Assembly (NCBI GenBank): GCA_934454635.1
Contig: CAKSFR010000013.1
Span: forward strand, 23,578-87,577
From: an uncultured Ruminiclostridium sp.
GTDB taxonomy: Bacteria > Bacillota > Clostridia > Oscillospirales > Ruminococcaceae
Reading direction: 5' to 3'
Length of the DNA: 64,000 nt
Part shown: in pieces, positions 23,539 through 33,051 of the stretch
Layout: every line of letters starts with the position of its first letter
Numbering within the stretch: position 1 is the stretch's first letter
Made by a program: the position numbers and the translations under genes
The notes under the pieces: generated by a model
What the model was told of the DNA's origin: nothing
The model's input: only the letters and a program-made list of their open reading frames with translations
Databases searched by the model: none

Positions 23539-25527
23539 ATGGACGAAAACACCAAGGTAGTCAATCACGAATACGACGCGAGCGATATACAAATTCTCGA
23601 GGGACTTGAGGCGGTTCGCAAACGCCCCGGTATGTATATCGGTTCGACGGGTCCGAGCGGCCTGCATCATCTTGTTTACGAAATCGTCGATAACGCGATA
23701 GACGAGGCTCTCGCAGGGTACTGCACCAAAATCGAGGTTAAAATTCTCCCCAACGACGTTATTGAGGTAACCGACAACGGCAGAGGAATCCCGACAGGCA
23801 TTCACCCGAAAGAGGGTATTTCTGCGGCGACCGTAGTTTATACCATTCTCCACGCGGGCGGTAAGTTCGGCGGCGGCGGATATAAGGTTTCGGGCGGTCT
23901 GCACGGCGTAGGCGCTTCGGTTGTAAATGCTCTTTCTGAATGGCTTGAACTCGAAGTCTACGACGGACACGAGATACACTATCAGAAGTTCTGCCGCGGC
24001 CACTATGACGAGCAGATGAAGGTCATCGGAAAGACCGATAAGACCGGTACCCGCGTTCGTTTTAAAGCGGACGGTACTATCTTCCACGAAACGCATTACG
24101 ACTACGATACACTGCTCGACCGTATGCGCGAGCAGGCATTCCTCAACGGCGGTCTGCTTATCGAGCTTACCGACTCGCGCGACTCGGATAATCTCCGCGG
24201 CGAAACGCTCAGATACGAGGGCGGTATAATAAGCTATGTCGAATGGCTCCAGAATATGCGCGGCGCGGAGAAGCTCCACCCCGACGTAATATATCTGAAC
24301 GGCGTTATGGACGATATAACCGTTGAGGCGGCTTTTCAGTATAACACCGACTTCAACAGCGAGGCCTTCCGCTCTTTCGCGAACAATATCCACACAATTG
24401 ACGGCGGTACGCACGAAATGGCGTTCAAGCGCGCTTTAAGCAAGGTCGTGAACGATTTTGTAAAGGCTTATCAGGAAGCCAACGCAAATACCAAAAAGAC
24501 AAAAAAGGCGAAAAAGGGCGAGGAAGAGAAGAAGGAATTTGTTCCGCTCTCCGGCGAGGCTATACGCGAAGCTATCAACGCCGTTATCTCGGTAAAGCTG
24601 CCCGAATGTGAATTTGAGGGACAGACAAAAGGCAAGCTGGGCAACCCCGAAGTTGGCCCCGTAGTCTATAAAATCGTGACCGAAAAGCTGACGTATTACT
24701 TTGAGGAACACCCCGAAACCGCGAATATTATCGTCACAAAGGCGATAAACTCTCAGGCGGCGCGCGACGCGGCGAAAAAAGCCATGGAAGCAAAGCGCAA
24801 ATCCGTCGCGGACGGCGCGGGACTTCCCGGAAAGCTCGCGGATTGCTATGAAAAGGACACCGCGAAAACCGAAATATATATCGTCGAGGGAGATTCCGCG
24901 GGCGGCTCGGCAAAACAGGGCAGAAACAGCGCCTTTCAGGCTATTCTCCCGCTCTGGGGAAAAATGCTCAACGTTGAAAAGGCGAGAGTGGACAAGGTTT
25001 ACAACAATGAAAAGCTCGTTCCCGTCGTAAAGGCGCTCGGAACAGGACTCGGCGAGGATTTCGACATTTCAAAGCTGCGCTACGGCAGAATCGTTATAAT
25101 GGCCGACGCCGATGTCGACGGTGCGCACATCCGCACGCTGCTGCTGACGTTCTTCTTCCGCTTCATGCGGCCGCTTATCGAGGAGGGTCACGTTTATCTC
25201 GCGCAGCCCCCGCTTTTTAAGGTAAGTAAGGGCAAACAGGCGCGCTATGCATTCTCGGACGAGGAACGCGACGCGTATATCGCCGAGCTTTCGGGAGAAA
25301 GCGGCGCAAAGGTCGACGTTCAGCGCTATAAAGGTCTTGGTGAAATGGACCCCGAACAGCTCTGGGAAACGACTATGGATCCCGAAACGCGCACAATGCT
25401 CCGCGTGAGCCTTGACGACGCTATGAAAGCCGACCTTATTTTCTCAATCCTCATGGGAGATAAGGTTGAACCGAGAAGAGAATTTATTGAAACAAACGCA
25501 AGATATGTTCAGAATCTTGATATTTAA
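23539..25527 (+). CDS. gyrB: DNA gyrase subunit B
   Basis: The ATPase subunit of DNA gyrase, 662 residues. It shows VRKRPGMYIGSTGPSGLHHL, the ATP-site VDNAIDEALAGYC and VTDNGRGIPTG, and the lid GGLHGVGASVVNAL. The TOPRIM metal site follows (IVEGDSAGGSAKQGR and MADADVDGAHIRTLLL). The end RYVQNLDI is the usual GyrB C-terminus. A Lys-rich insert near residue 315 (KKTKKAKKGEEEKKE) is a lineage-specific linker. It heads the operon gyrB, two small membrane genes, gyrA. Confidence 0.98.
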   Translation: MDENTKVVNHEYDASDIQILEGLEAVRKRPGMYIGSTGPSGLHHLVYEIVDNAIDEALAGYCTKIEVKILPNDVIEVTDNGRGIPTGIHPKEGISAATVVYTILHAGGKFGGGGYKVSGGLHGVGASVVNALSEWLELEVYDGHEIHYQKFCRGHYDEQMKVIGKTDKTGTRVRFKADGTIFHETHYDYDTLLDRMREQAFLNGGLLIELTDSRDSDNLRGETLRYEGGIISYVEWLQNMRGAEKLHPDVIYLNGVMDDITVEAAFQYNTDFNSEAFRSFANNIHTIDGGTHEMAFKRALSKVVNDFVKAYQEANANTKKTKKAKKGEEEKKEFVPLSGEAIREAINAVISVKLPECEFEGQTKGKLGNPEVGPVVYKIVTEKLTYYFEEHPETANIIVTKAINSQAARDAAKKAMEAKRKSVADGAGLPGKLADCYEKDTAKTEIYIVEGDSAGGSAKQGRNSAFQAILPLWGKMLNVEKARVDKVYNNEKLVPVVKALGTGLGEDFDISKLRYGRIVIMADADVDGAHIRTLLLTFFFRFMRPLIEEGHVYLAQPPLFKVSKGKQARYAFSDEERDAYIAELSGESGAKVDVQRYKGLGEMDPEQLWETTMDPETRTMLRVSLDDAMKADLIFSILMGDKVEPRREFIETNARYVQNLDI

Positions 25528-25536
25528 GGGTAATCT

Positions 25537-25908
25537 ATGAATTTTGAAGATGATAACAAGAAGCAGATAGACAAGCTCGAACGCATGGAGAAAATCTATG
25601 CCGACAGCGAAAAACACGAATCGGCAATGCCGAAGATCGAAGCCGAGGAAGAAGAGGATCTATGCGCCTTTCCGCGAAAAATTTTCAAGTGGGTGCTTGT
25701 TTTCACTTGGGCGGCGTGCATTTTCGCGCTTGTCGCGGGAATGGATTTCTCGGTCGCCCTCTGCGGAATGCTTTTTTCGCTCGGAATTTACTGCGGACTT
25801 TGCATAACCAAATTCCTGCAAAAAAAGAAGATCGGCGACGTCGTTGTCGCGGGCGTAGGCTGCGCGGCTTGTATCCTGCTCTCAATACTGCTGCTCGTCA
25901 GGGGCTGA
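25537..25908 (+). CDS. Small membrane protein between gyrB and gyrA
   Basis: A 123-residue protein that I do not recognise. Residues 1-45 are charged (DDNKKQIDKLERMEKIY). Then come three hydrophobic segments: WVLVFTWAACIFALVAGMDF, ALCGMLFSLGIYCGLCIT and VVVAGVGCAACILLSILLLV. It starts 9 bp after gyrB, in the same transcription unit. Function unknown. Confidence 0.75.
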   Translation: MNFEDDNKKQIDKLERMEKIYADSEKHESAMPKIEAEEEEDLCAFPRKIFKWVLVFTWAACIFALVAGMDFSVALCGMLFSLGIYCGLCITKFLQKKKIGDVVVAGVGCAACILLSILLLVRG

Positions 25909-25920
25909 AAAGGATAAATT

Positions 25921-26544
25921 ATGGCAAAATTATTTGATATACGCTTTGACGCGGAAACAAGCGAAATTGAAACGGGCTATAAGGCGTTTCAGAACCGCTA
26001 TCTGCTCCGCAAAAAGGTGCTTTACACCGTCGTTTACGTCATTATCATCGTGCTCGGCGTTGACCTCATCATAAAAAATCCCGCGGGCATTCCCGGATAT
26101 ATCGCAACGGGGCTTGCGCTCGGAATACTGCTGTTCAACTGGATAAAGCCGATAATGGTGCGCAAAAAGATGATGAATACGCTTGACGCACTGGACACCC
26201 ACGAGGAATATCAAGCGTCTTTCTACGACAATCGCATCGAGGTCGAAACGATAATTGACCCGAACGCCAAAACGGAAACCGTCGCTGTCACCCCGAACGG
26301 CATTTATACCGTTGAGGAGGGGAGTGAGGCGGAAAAGGAGCTTCCCGCAGAGCAGCCGCAGACCGAAATTGAAAAATCGGTGTACAAGCTCGCAGAAACG
26401 GAGCTTCTTCTCGAGGAAAAGAACGGACTTTTCCTTATTTATATCAACCGCGCAACATTTCAGACAATTCCGCTGCGCTGTCTTTCAGAGGAACAGGCGG
26501 AGCTGGTCCGCAGCTATTTCTCTGAGCGCAGCCTTATCGCATAA
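25921..26544 (+). CDS. YcxB-like membrane protein
   Basis: A 207-residue protein with two N-terminal transmembrane segments (VLYTVVYVIIIVLGVDLIIK, YIATGLALGILLFNWI). A C-terminal cytoplasmic beta-rich domain reads YQASFYDNRIEVETI, LLLEEKNGLFLIYINRATF and TIPLRCLSEEQAELVRSYF. This is the layout of the YcxB family. A Glu-rich insert splits the soluble domain. It starts 12 bp after the preceding gene and 23 bp before gyrA, so it is part of the gyrase operon. Function unknown. Confidence 0.75.
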   Translation: MAKLFDIRFDAETSEIETGYKAFQNRYLLRKKVLYTVVYVIIIVLGVDLIIKNPAGIPGYIATGLALGILLFNWIKPIMVRKKMMNTLDALDTHEEYQASFYDNRIEVETIIDPNAKTETVAVTPNGIYTVEEGSEAEKELPAEQPQTEIEKSVYKLAETELLLEEKNGLFLIYINRATFQTIPLRCLSEEQAELVRSYFSERSLIA

Positions 26545-26567
26545 TATAAGAAAGGAACTCCCTTTAA

Positions 26568-29264
26568 ATGGAAAATCTTGAAGCACTTGAAAGTATTCAC
26601 CCGGGCGAAAAGCTGTTCGGCGTTGACCTTGAAAAGGAAATGCGAAAATCATTCCTTGAATATTCAATGTCCGTTATCGTTTCGCGTGCGCTTCCCGACG
26701 TAAGGGACGGGTTAAAGCCGGTTCACCGCCGTATCATATACACGATGAACGACGCGGGAAATACCTCCGATAAGCCTTACCGAAAGAGTGCGTATACCGT
26801 CGGAGAGGTTCTCGGTAAATATCACCCGCACGGCGACGCCTCGGTCTATGACGCTATGGTTCGTCTTGCGCAGGACTTCTCTCTGCGTTATCCTATGGTT
26901 GACGGTCACGGAAACTTCGGTTCTATCGACGGCGACCCGCCTGCCGCTTACCGTTATACGGAAGCCAGACTCTCGAAAATGGCGGGGGAAATGCTCTCGG
27001 ACATAGGCAAGGACACCGTTGATTTCACCACGAACTACGACGATAAATTAAAAGAACCGTGCGTTCTTCCGTCGCGCTTCCCGAACCTGCTTGTAAACGG
27101 CTCGACGGGTATCGCGGTAGGTATGGCGACAAATATCCCGCCGCACAACCTCGGCGAAATAATCGACGCTATCAACGTCCTTATCGACAATCCCGACGCG
27201 GGGATCGACGAGATAATGGACTGCGTAAAGGGTCCCGACTTCCCGACGGGCGGTATTATCATGGGATATTCGGGTATCCGCTCGGCTTATTATACCGGCC
27301 GCGGAAAGATAATTCTTCGCGGACGCGCGGAAATCGTCGAAGAAAAGACGCACACCCGAATCGTTATCACCGAGATCCCGTACATGGTCAATAAAACGCG
27401 CCTACTCGAAAGTATCGGCGCGCTTATGCGCGATAAGAGAATCGAGGGTATCTCGACGCTGCGCGACGAATCGGACAGAAAGGGTATGAAAATCGTTATT
27501 GAGCTTAAACGCGAAGCGAATGCGAACGTTGTGCTCAACAAGCTGTATTCATACACCCAGCTTCAGGACACGGTCGGCGTTATTATGCTGGCGCTTGTGG
27601 ACGGACAGCCGAAGATTCTCACGCTGCGCGATATGCTCGTGTACTACCTCGACTTCCAGCGGGACGTTATCGAGCGCAGAACGCGCTTTGACCTAAAAAA
27701 AGCGAAAGACCGCGCGCACCTGTTACAGGGCTTTATGCTCGCGATCGACAATATCGACGAGGTTATCGCGATACTGCGTTCGAGCAAGACTGTTCAGGAG
27801 GGCAAGGAACGCCTAATGGAGCGCTTTAAGGAAGCAGACCTCTCGAGCCTGCTCAAGCGCGCAATGGACGAGCAGTATCAGGATATTCAGTTTGAACATA
27901 CGATAGGACTTTCCGAGCCGCAGGCTGACGCGATAGTTCAGATGCGCTTAGGACAGCTCACAGGTCTGGAACGCGAGAAAATCGAATCCGAACTCGCCGA
28001 GCTTATGGAAAAAATCAGAGAATACATGGAAATTCTCTCCGACCGCTCAAAGGCTTACGGAATTATCCGCGACGAACTCGCGGTTATCCGCAAAAAGTAC
28101 GGCGACGAGCGCAGAACGAGCATTGAACAGGTAAGCGGAGAGGTAGATATTGAGGATCTTATCCCGGTTGAGGAAAGCGTTATTACATTTACGCACCTCG
28201 GCTACGCAAAACGTCAGGCGGCGGAAGTGTATAACCTCCAGAAGCGCGGCGGACGCGGAGTTTCGGGCATGAAGCAGCGCGACGAGGACTTTGTTGAGGA
28301 CATTTTCATTGCTTCTTCGCACGACAACATTCTCTTTATCACCAACCTCGGAAATATGTTCAAACTGAAGTGCTACGAAATTCCCGAAGGTTCAAAGCAG
28401 AGCAGGGGAACGAACATTGTAAATCTGCTCCAGCTTGCGGAAAACGAACACGTTGCCGCAATGATAAAAACAAGCGATTTCTCCGACAACAAATTCTTTA
28501 TCTGCGTTACGAAGCAGGGCATTGTAAAGCGCACGCCGCTGTCAATGTTCAAAAATATCCGCAAAAAGGGTCTGCGCTGCATAACCTTCAAGAACGACGA
28601 CGATGAAATTGCGGCGGCTCACCTCTCAGAGGGCGACAGTACAGTTATTCTCGCAACGCACGACGGTATGTCGATACGCTTCAACGAAACCGACGTGCGC
28701 AGCATGGGACGTACCGCGGCGGGCGTAAGAGCGATAAAGCTCCGCGAGGGCGACTATGTTGTCGGCGCGGCTAAGGTCTACGACGAAAACATGACTATTC
28801 TGACAGTTACCGACCGAGGAATGGGCAGAAGAACTCCCGCGGGCGCATACACGATACGCAGACGCGGCGGACTTGGGCTTAAAAACTACAAGGTTGATGA
28901 CGAAAAGGGTCACGTTTGCGGAATCCGTTCGCTCGGCGCTGACGACGACGTTATCCTTATCAGCACCGACGGCGTTATTATCCGTATCCGCGCCAACGAC
29001 CTGCGGCCTATGGCGAGAACCGCGCGCGGTGTTCGCGTAATGCGGCTTTCAGAGGACGCGAGAGTTGTTACGTTCAGCAGAACGGAGCACGACGACGCCG
29101 AAGAAACCGAGGCTGTTGAACAGCTTTCCGAAGAAGAGCTTAAAGCTCAGGAAGCGGAGGCTGCGGCGGAGGAAGCGTCCGAGGCAAACGAGCCTGACGA
29201 CGTTCCCGATGATGAACCGGACGAGGGCGAAGAAACTGACGACGAAAACAACGAAAACGAATAA
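26568..29264 (+). CDS. gyrA: DNA gyrase subunit A
   Basis: The DNA-cleaving subunit of gyrase, 898 residues. The quinolone-resistance region reads [20 protein letters not shown], and the catalytic tyrosine lies in [15 protein letters not shown]. The C-terminal pinwheel begins with a GyrA box [12 protein letters not shown], supporting gyrase rather than topoisomerase IV. The last 60 residues are strongly acidic ([20 protein letters not shown]), a tail that can tune supercoiling. AAGAAAGGAAC precedes the start. Last gene of the gyrB operon. Confidence 0.98.
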   Translation: MENLEALESIHPGEKLFGVDLEKEMRKSFLEYSMSVIVSRALPDVRDGLKPVHRRIIYTMNDAGNTSDKPYRKSAYTVGEVLGKYHPHGDASVYDAMVRLAQDFSLRYPMVDGHGNFGSIDGDPPAAYRYTEARLSKMAGEMLSDIGKDTVDFTTNYDDKLKEPCVLPSRFPNLLVNGSTGIAVGMATNIPPHNLGEIIDAINVLIDNPDAGIDEIMDCVKGPDFPTGGIIMGYSGIRSAYYTGRGKIILRGRAEIVEEKTHTRIVITEIPYMVNKTRLLESIGALMRDKRIEGISTLRDESDRKGMKIVIELKREANANVVLNKLYSYTQLQDTVGVIMLALVDGQPKILTLRDMLVYYLDFQRDVIERRTRFDLKKAKDRAHLLQGFMLAIDNIDEVIAILRSSKTVQEGKERLMERFKEADLSSLLKRAMDEQYQDIQFEHTIGLSEPQADAIVQMRLGQLTGLEREKIESELAELMEKIREYMEILSDRSKAYGIIRDELAVIRKKYGDERRTSIEQVSGEVDIEDLIPVEESVITFTHLGYAKRQAAEVYNLQKRGGRGVSGMKQRDEDFVEDIFIASSHDNILFITNLGNMFKLKCYEIPEGSKQSRGTNIVNLLQLAENEHVAAMIKTSDFSDNKFFICVTKQGIVKRTPLSMFKNIRKKGLRCITFKNDDDEIAAAHLSEGDSTVILATHDGMSIRFNETDVRSMGRTAAGVRAIKLREGDYVVGAAKVYDENMTILTVTDRGMGRRTPAGAYTIRRRGGLGLKNYKVDDEKGHVCGIRSLGADDDVILISTDGVIIRIRANDLRPMARTARGVRVMRLSEDARVVTFSRTEHDDAEETEAVEQLSEEELKAQEAEAAAEEASEANEPDDVPDDEPDEGEETDDENNENE

Positions 29265-29271
29265 GCAGAAG

Positions 29272-29304
29272 AAATCCCGGGAAGAAAATTCTCGGGATTT
29301 TTTG
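29272..29304 (+). terminator. Terminator of the gyrase operon
   Basis: A 12-bp stem: 29272-29283 pairs with 29289-29300, with a G-T wobble. It is followed by TTTTG. Confidence 0.85.
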
Positions 29305-29305
29305 T

Positions 29306-29450
29306 TGAGGAGGAGGGGGCGCGGAGCGCACGCGGGGCGAGCGAAGCGAGGGGGAGCGTGCGCGGAGCGCAGGGGCGGGGATTTGCACAGCGTAACGGCG
29401 CGGCGTCGGCGGAGGTGTGAGAGGAGTCGGGGAGTGAGAAAGCCGCGGTG
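29306..29450 (+). repeat. Short-form intergenic element, copy D
   Basis: The cloverleaf is reduced. GCGCACGC and GCGTGCGC flank a GCGAGCGAAGCGAGG core, with small GCGC-GGA-GCGC hairpins on each side. The 3' module is fully recognisable: TTTGCACAGCGTAACGGCG, then GCGGCGTCGGCGGAG and GAGAAAGCCGCGGTG. It lies between the gyrA terminator and the mnmG promoter. Confidence 0.7.
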
Positions 29451-29470
29451 TGCGCCGATAGCACTTTCTC

Positions 29471-29499
29471 TTGACTTATAGCGGCATTTCGTGTATAAT
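29471..29499 (+). promoter_or_regulatory. mnmG-rsmG promoter
   Basis: TTGACT (29471-29476), 17-bp spacer, TATAAT (29494-29499). Confidence 0.8.
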
Positions 29500-29581
29500 G
29501 TTGTGTGAAATATATGAACGTTTCGCGGAACAAATCAACATATTGTGTGAACACGATTTTGTTCATACCATATTTTGAGTA

Positions 29582-29597
29582 TGTTCCATGTGGAACA
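29582..29597. promoter_or_regulatory. parS-like site 1
   Basis: TGTTCCATGTGGAACA: a 16-base palindrome except for one central transition (A-T to G-T). It matches the bacterial parS (ParB-binding) consensus form TGTTCCACGTGGAACA. It lies in the mnmG leader. Confidence 0.75.
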
Positions 29598-29611
29598 TAT
29601 ATGAACATGAA

Positions 29612-29627
29612 TGTTCCACGTGGAACA
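29612..29627. promoter_or_regulatory. parS site 2
   Basis: TGTTCCACGTGGAACA, a perfect 16-base palindrome of the parS type, 30 bases after site 1 and just before the mnmG ribosome site. Confidence 0.88.
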
Positions 29628-29642
29628 TAGAGGGGACTTGAT

Positions 29643-31538
29643 ATTATTTATACAGCAAACGCTTACGATATAATCGTTGTCGGGGCAGGCCACGCGGGCT
29701 GCGAAGCCGCTCTTGCCGCCGCAAGGCTCGGCAAAAAAACGGCGGTTTTTGTGCTTTCGCTTGATACTATCGCGAATATGCCGTGCAACCCGTGTATCGG
29801 CGGTTCGGCAAAAGGTCAGCTCGTCTGTGAAATTGACGCGCTGGGCGGTCAGATGGGCAAATCTGCGGACGCAACGTTCATTCAAAGCAGAGTTCTCAAC
29901 AGAGGAAAGGGTCCCGCCGTACATTCGCTTCGGGTTCAGTCCGACCGTGTAAAATATCACTCTTTCATGAAGCACGTCCTTGAATCTGAACCGCTGCTCG
30001 ATATAAAACAGGACGAAGTTACCGAGATTTTCGCCGAAAAGGGGAAAGTAACGGGCGTAAAAACAAAGCTTGGGCTTTTCTATCCTGCGAAAGCCGTTAT
30101 AATCACGACGGGAACGTACCTGAACGGCGAAATTCACATAGGCGAGCTGAGCTATTCCTGCGGTCCCGACAATGTTGCTCCCGCAATTCCTCTTACGGAA
30201 AGCCTTAAAGCTCTCGGGCTTGATATACGCAGATTCAAAACGGGTACGCCTGCGCGAGTCCACAAAAGAAGCATTGATTTTTCCGTTATGGAAGAACAAT
30301 CGGGCGATGAGGAGATTATTCCGTTTTCGTTTGACAACAAGCTGCCGCTTGAAAATAAGGTCAAGTGCTATGTGACATACACAAACGCTGAAACGCACAA
30401 GGTCATTCTCGAAAATCTTGACCGTTCGCCGCTTTATTCGGGTCGGATTCACGGCATAGGTCCGCGATATTGTCCAAGTATCGAGGACAAAATCGTGCGG
30501 TTCAAGGGCAAGGAGCGTCATCAGCTTTTTGTTGAGCCTATGGGGCTTGATACCGACGAATATTATTTACAGGGAATGTCAACCTCGCTGCCTATTGATG
30601 TACAGATAAAATTTTTGCGCACGATAAAGGGACTTGAAAACGTTGAAATAATGCGCCCCGCGTACGCTATCGAATACGACTGCTGCAATCCTCTGGAACT
30701 GTACGCAACGCTTGAAACAAAAAAAATCGAGGGGCTTTACGGAGCAGGTCAGTTTAACTGCACTTCCGGATATGAAGAAGCTGCCGCACAGGGTCTTATC
30801 GCGGGAATAAACGCCGCGCGCAAGCTCGACGGAAAAAATGCGATAGTTCTCGACCGCGCAAGCTCATATATCGGAACGCTTATCGACGATTTAGTTACAA
30901 AAGGCTGCGTTGAGCCGTACCGTATGATGACGAGCAGAAGCGAATACCGCCTTATTTTACGTCAGGACAATGCACCCGAACGGCTTACCGCGCTTGGACA
31001 TGAAATTGGACTGATAAGCGACGAAAGATATGCATTTTTCCTTGAAATGCAGGAAAAAGTTGAAACAGAAACGCAGCGTATACGCCGTGCGACAATTCAC
31101 CCGTCAGAGGAACTGAACAAAATGCTCACGGAAAAGGGTACAAGTCCGCTTACACAGGGCGTTAAATTTATTGAACTGCTAAAGCGGCCGCAAATCGGCT
31201 ACAACGACCTGAAGCCGTTTGACAAAAGTGCGCCGCAGCTTTCGGCGGATATAATAAGCAAAATTGAAATCAACATAAAATATGAAGGATATATTAAAAC
31301 TCAGGAAGCGCAGATAAAGGAAATGCGGAGGCTCGAGGGAAAGGCTCTCCCGACCGACCTCGACTACAAAACCATAAGCGGGCTGCGGCTCGAAGCGCAG
31401 GAAAAACTGAACAAACACAAGCCGCTCAACATAGGTCAGGCGGGGAGAATTTCGGGCGTAAATCCTGCGGACGTGTCCGTTCTGCTTATCTGGCTTGCTG
31501 CAAATTCAAAGGGAAGCGGGGAAAACGACAATGCTTGA
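29643..31538 (+). CDS. mnmG: tRNA uridine 5-carboxymethylaminomethyl modification enzyme MnmG
   Basis: FAD-dependent subunit of the MnmE-MnmG complex that modifies U34 of tRNAs, about 631 residues. The FAD-binding motif is DIIVVGAGHAGCEAALAAAR. Other family blocks are NPCIGGSAKGQLVCEIDALG, GTYLNGEIHIGE, GLYGAGQFNCTSGYEEAAAQ and PYRMMTSRSEYRLILRQDNA. There is no ATG, GTG or TTG in frame between the stop codon at 29628 and the FAD motif. AGGGGA (29631-29636) is followed in frame by two ATT codons at 29643 and 29646, so translation probably starts at ATT. The choice between the two is uncertain. It overlaps rsmG by 8 bases. Confidence 0.93.
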   Translation: MIYTANAYDIIVVGAGHAGCEAALAAARLGKKTAVFVLSLDTIANMPCNPCIGGSAKGQLVCEIDALGGQMGKSADATFIQSRVLNRGKGPAVHSLRVQSDRVKYHSFMKHVLESEPLLDIKQDEVTEIFAEKGKVTGVKTKLGLFYPAKAVIITTGTYLNGEIHIGELSYSCGPDNVAPAIPLTESLKALGLDIRRFKTGTPARVHKRSIDFSVMEEQSGDEEIIPFSFDNKLPLENKVKCYVTYTNAETHKVILENLDRSPLYSGRIHGIGPRYCPSIEDKIVRFKGKERHQLFVEPMGLDTDEYYLQGMSTSLPIDVQIKFLRTIKGLENVEIMRPAYAIEYDCCNPLELYATLETKKIEGLYGAGQFNCTSGYEEAAAQGLIAGINAARKLDGKNAIVLDRASSYIGTLIDDLVTKGCVEPYRMMTSRSEYRLILRQDNAPERLTALGHEIGLISDERYAFFLEMQEKVETETQRIRRATIHPSEELNKMLTEKGTSPLTQGVKFIELLKRPQIGYNDLKPFDKSAPQLSADIISKIEINIKYEGYIKTQEAQIKEMRRLEGKALPTDLDYKTISGLRLEAQEKLNKHKPLNIGQAGRISGVNPADVSVLLIWLAANSKGSGENDNA

Positions 31539-32217
31539 ACAATTTGCCAATGCGGGGATAACGCTGACCGAATTTCAGGCAAAACAGCTTGAAATGCTGA
31601 CCGATTTTATGCTTGATTACAACAAAAATGTCAATCTCACCCGTATAACCGAGCCGAACGAGGTAATCGAAAAGCACTATATTGACAGTATTCTTCCGCT
31701 TATGATGATTGATGTTCCACGTGGAACATTATGCGCGGATATAGGCACAGGGGCGGGTTTTCCCTCTCTGCCTATGAAAATATATCGTCCCGACCTTGAA
31801 TTTACGCTTATAGACAGTCTTGGGAAACGCATAACCTACCTTGACCTTGCCTGTGAAAAGCTCGGTATAACCTGTCAGACAATTCACGCGAGAAGCGAAG
31901 AAGCAGCGAAAAAACCCGAGCTTCGCGACAGCTTTGGTTTCGTTACGGCACGGGCAGTCGCGGCACTCAACATTCTTTGTGAATACTGTCTGCCCTACGT
32001 TAAAAAGGGCGGCGTTTTTGCTGCGCTCAAGGGTTCAGAGGATGAAACAAAGCTCGCGGAAAATGCTGTAAAAAAACTCGGTGGGGAAATCACAGACGTG
32101 AAAAAATACAAGCTTCCGTCGGGCGACGCGCGGCAGCTTGTAATAATAAAAAAAATTTCGGATACTCCTCCGCAGTATCCGCGCGCCGGCGGAGTTATTG
32201 CAAAAAGACCGCTTTAG
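31531..32217 (+). CDS. rsmG: 16S rRNA m7G527 methyltransferase RsmG
   Basis: A 228-residue SAM-dependent methyltransferase acting on 16S rRNA G527. The SAM motif is LCADIGTGAGFPSLPMKIYR, followed by FTLIDSLGKRITYLDLACEK and GFVTARAVAALNILCEYCLP. The start ATG at 31531 overlaps the mnmG stop codon region and follows GCGGGGAAAA. The gene carries an embedded parS palindrome encoding VPRGT near residue 64. mnmG-rsmG is a conserved origin-proximal pair. Confidence 0.97.
   Translation: MLEQFANAGITLTEFQAKQLEMLTDFMLDYNKNVNLTRITEPNEVIEKHYIDSILPLMMIDVPRGTLCADIGTGAGFPSLPMKIYRPDLEFTLIDSLGKRITYLDLACEKLGITCQTIHARSEEAAKKPELRDSFGFVTARAVAALNILCEYCLPYVKKGGVFAALKGSEDETKLAENAVKKLGGEITDVKKYKLPSGDARQLVIIKKISDTPPQYPRAGGVIAKRPL
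31713..31728. promoter_or_regulatory. parS site 3, inside rsmG
   Basis: TGTTCCACGTGGAACA again, identical to site 2, encoded inside the rsmG reading frame. Confidence 0.85.
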
Positions 32218-32339
32218 GGGAAGTGGGAAAGGGAAGGCGGCGAGCGTAGCGAGCCGCAGCAGCGGAGTCTTTATTTTCTTGGGCAGGCGGCGTTTCGCAA
32301 AGTGGGAAAGACGTCGGGGATTGAGAAAGCCGCCGTGTG
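32218..32339 (+). repeat. Short-form intergenic element, copy E
   Basis: It starts directly at the rsmG stop codon. It has a single CGGCGAGCGTAGCGAGCCG hairpin-like core instead of a cloverleaf. The 3' module follows (GGCGGCGTTTCGCAAAGTGG, then GATTGAGAAAGCCGCCGTGTG). Confidence 0.65.
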
Positions 32340-32364
32340 AAAAAGATGAGCAAATTGAAAGGGC

Positions 32365-33018
32365 GTGGTCGGACTGAAAAAATTGCTTCGGGTAATACGC
32401 AGAAACTGGAGAATGGCAGTCGTTGTGATTATCCTTATGACTATCTGCGGATATGTTCTCGCGGCTTACGGGCTGCAAAAACACTACATTACAACTGCGG
32501 AAATTTATATTGAAAGCACTGACGGCACTTCGTCAACCGAAAAAGCTGAAACCTGCGCTCTTCTTTTTACAAGTCCGCAGATGTACAATATTGTAAATTC
32601 AACTCTTGTTTCGGGATTTTCGTACGCCGAATTTGACCGAATGGTGACAATAAATAAGAAAAACGATACTCAGATTCTTGAAATTTCAACCGACTGCGAT
32701 AATTCGGACGCGTCGTACAAACTGATAACGAAATTTCTTGACTTGATGCCAAACGTTATTGAAAGCTATCGGGCAGAGGCAAAAATAACTATAATGCGCG
32801 ACCCTGTTCAGCCATCGGAGCCGTCATTTCCGGACGAAAAACTGTTCACAATATTCGGTGCGGTTCTGGGAACGGTTTTGTCGGTTCTCGCAATTCTTTT
32901 GATATGGAAGCTTGACAACAGCATAACGGCAGAAGACGATCTGACTCAGATGTATGATTTGCCAATACTCGGCGAAATCCCCGATTTTGACAGGGAGATT
33001 GATTATCTGGGAAGATAA
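32365..33018 (+). CDS. Wzz-like chain-length/capsule biosynthesis membrane protein
   Basis: A 217-residue protein of the polysaccharide co-polymerase (Wzz/YveK) type. An N-terminal helix (MAVVVIILMTICGYVLAAYG) is followed by an extracytoplasmic domain. Near the end come a Pro-rich block DPVQPSEPSFPDEK and a second helix (FTIFGAVLGTVLSVLAILLI), then a cytoplasmic tail with YDLPILGEIPDFD, typical of proteins that meet a BY-kinase. No kinase or glycosyltransferase gene is adjacent. The GTG at 32365 is very close to the AAAGGG site, so translation may begin a few codons later. Confidence 0.8.
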   Translation: MVGLKKLLRVIRRNWRMAVVVIILMTICGYVLAAYGLQKHYITTAEIYIESTDGTSSTEKAETCALLFTSPQMYNIVNSTLVSGFSYAEFDRMVTINKKNDTQILEISTDCDNSDASYKLITKFLDLMPNVIESYRAEAKITIMRDPVQPSEPSFPDEKLFTIFGAVLGTVLSVLAILLIWKLDNSITAEDDLTQMYDLPILGEIPDFDREIDYLGR

Positions 33019-33051
33019 TTTAAATTTACTATAAATTTTAAAAGGTACATT

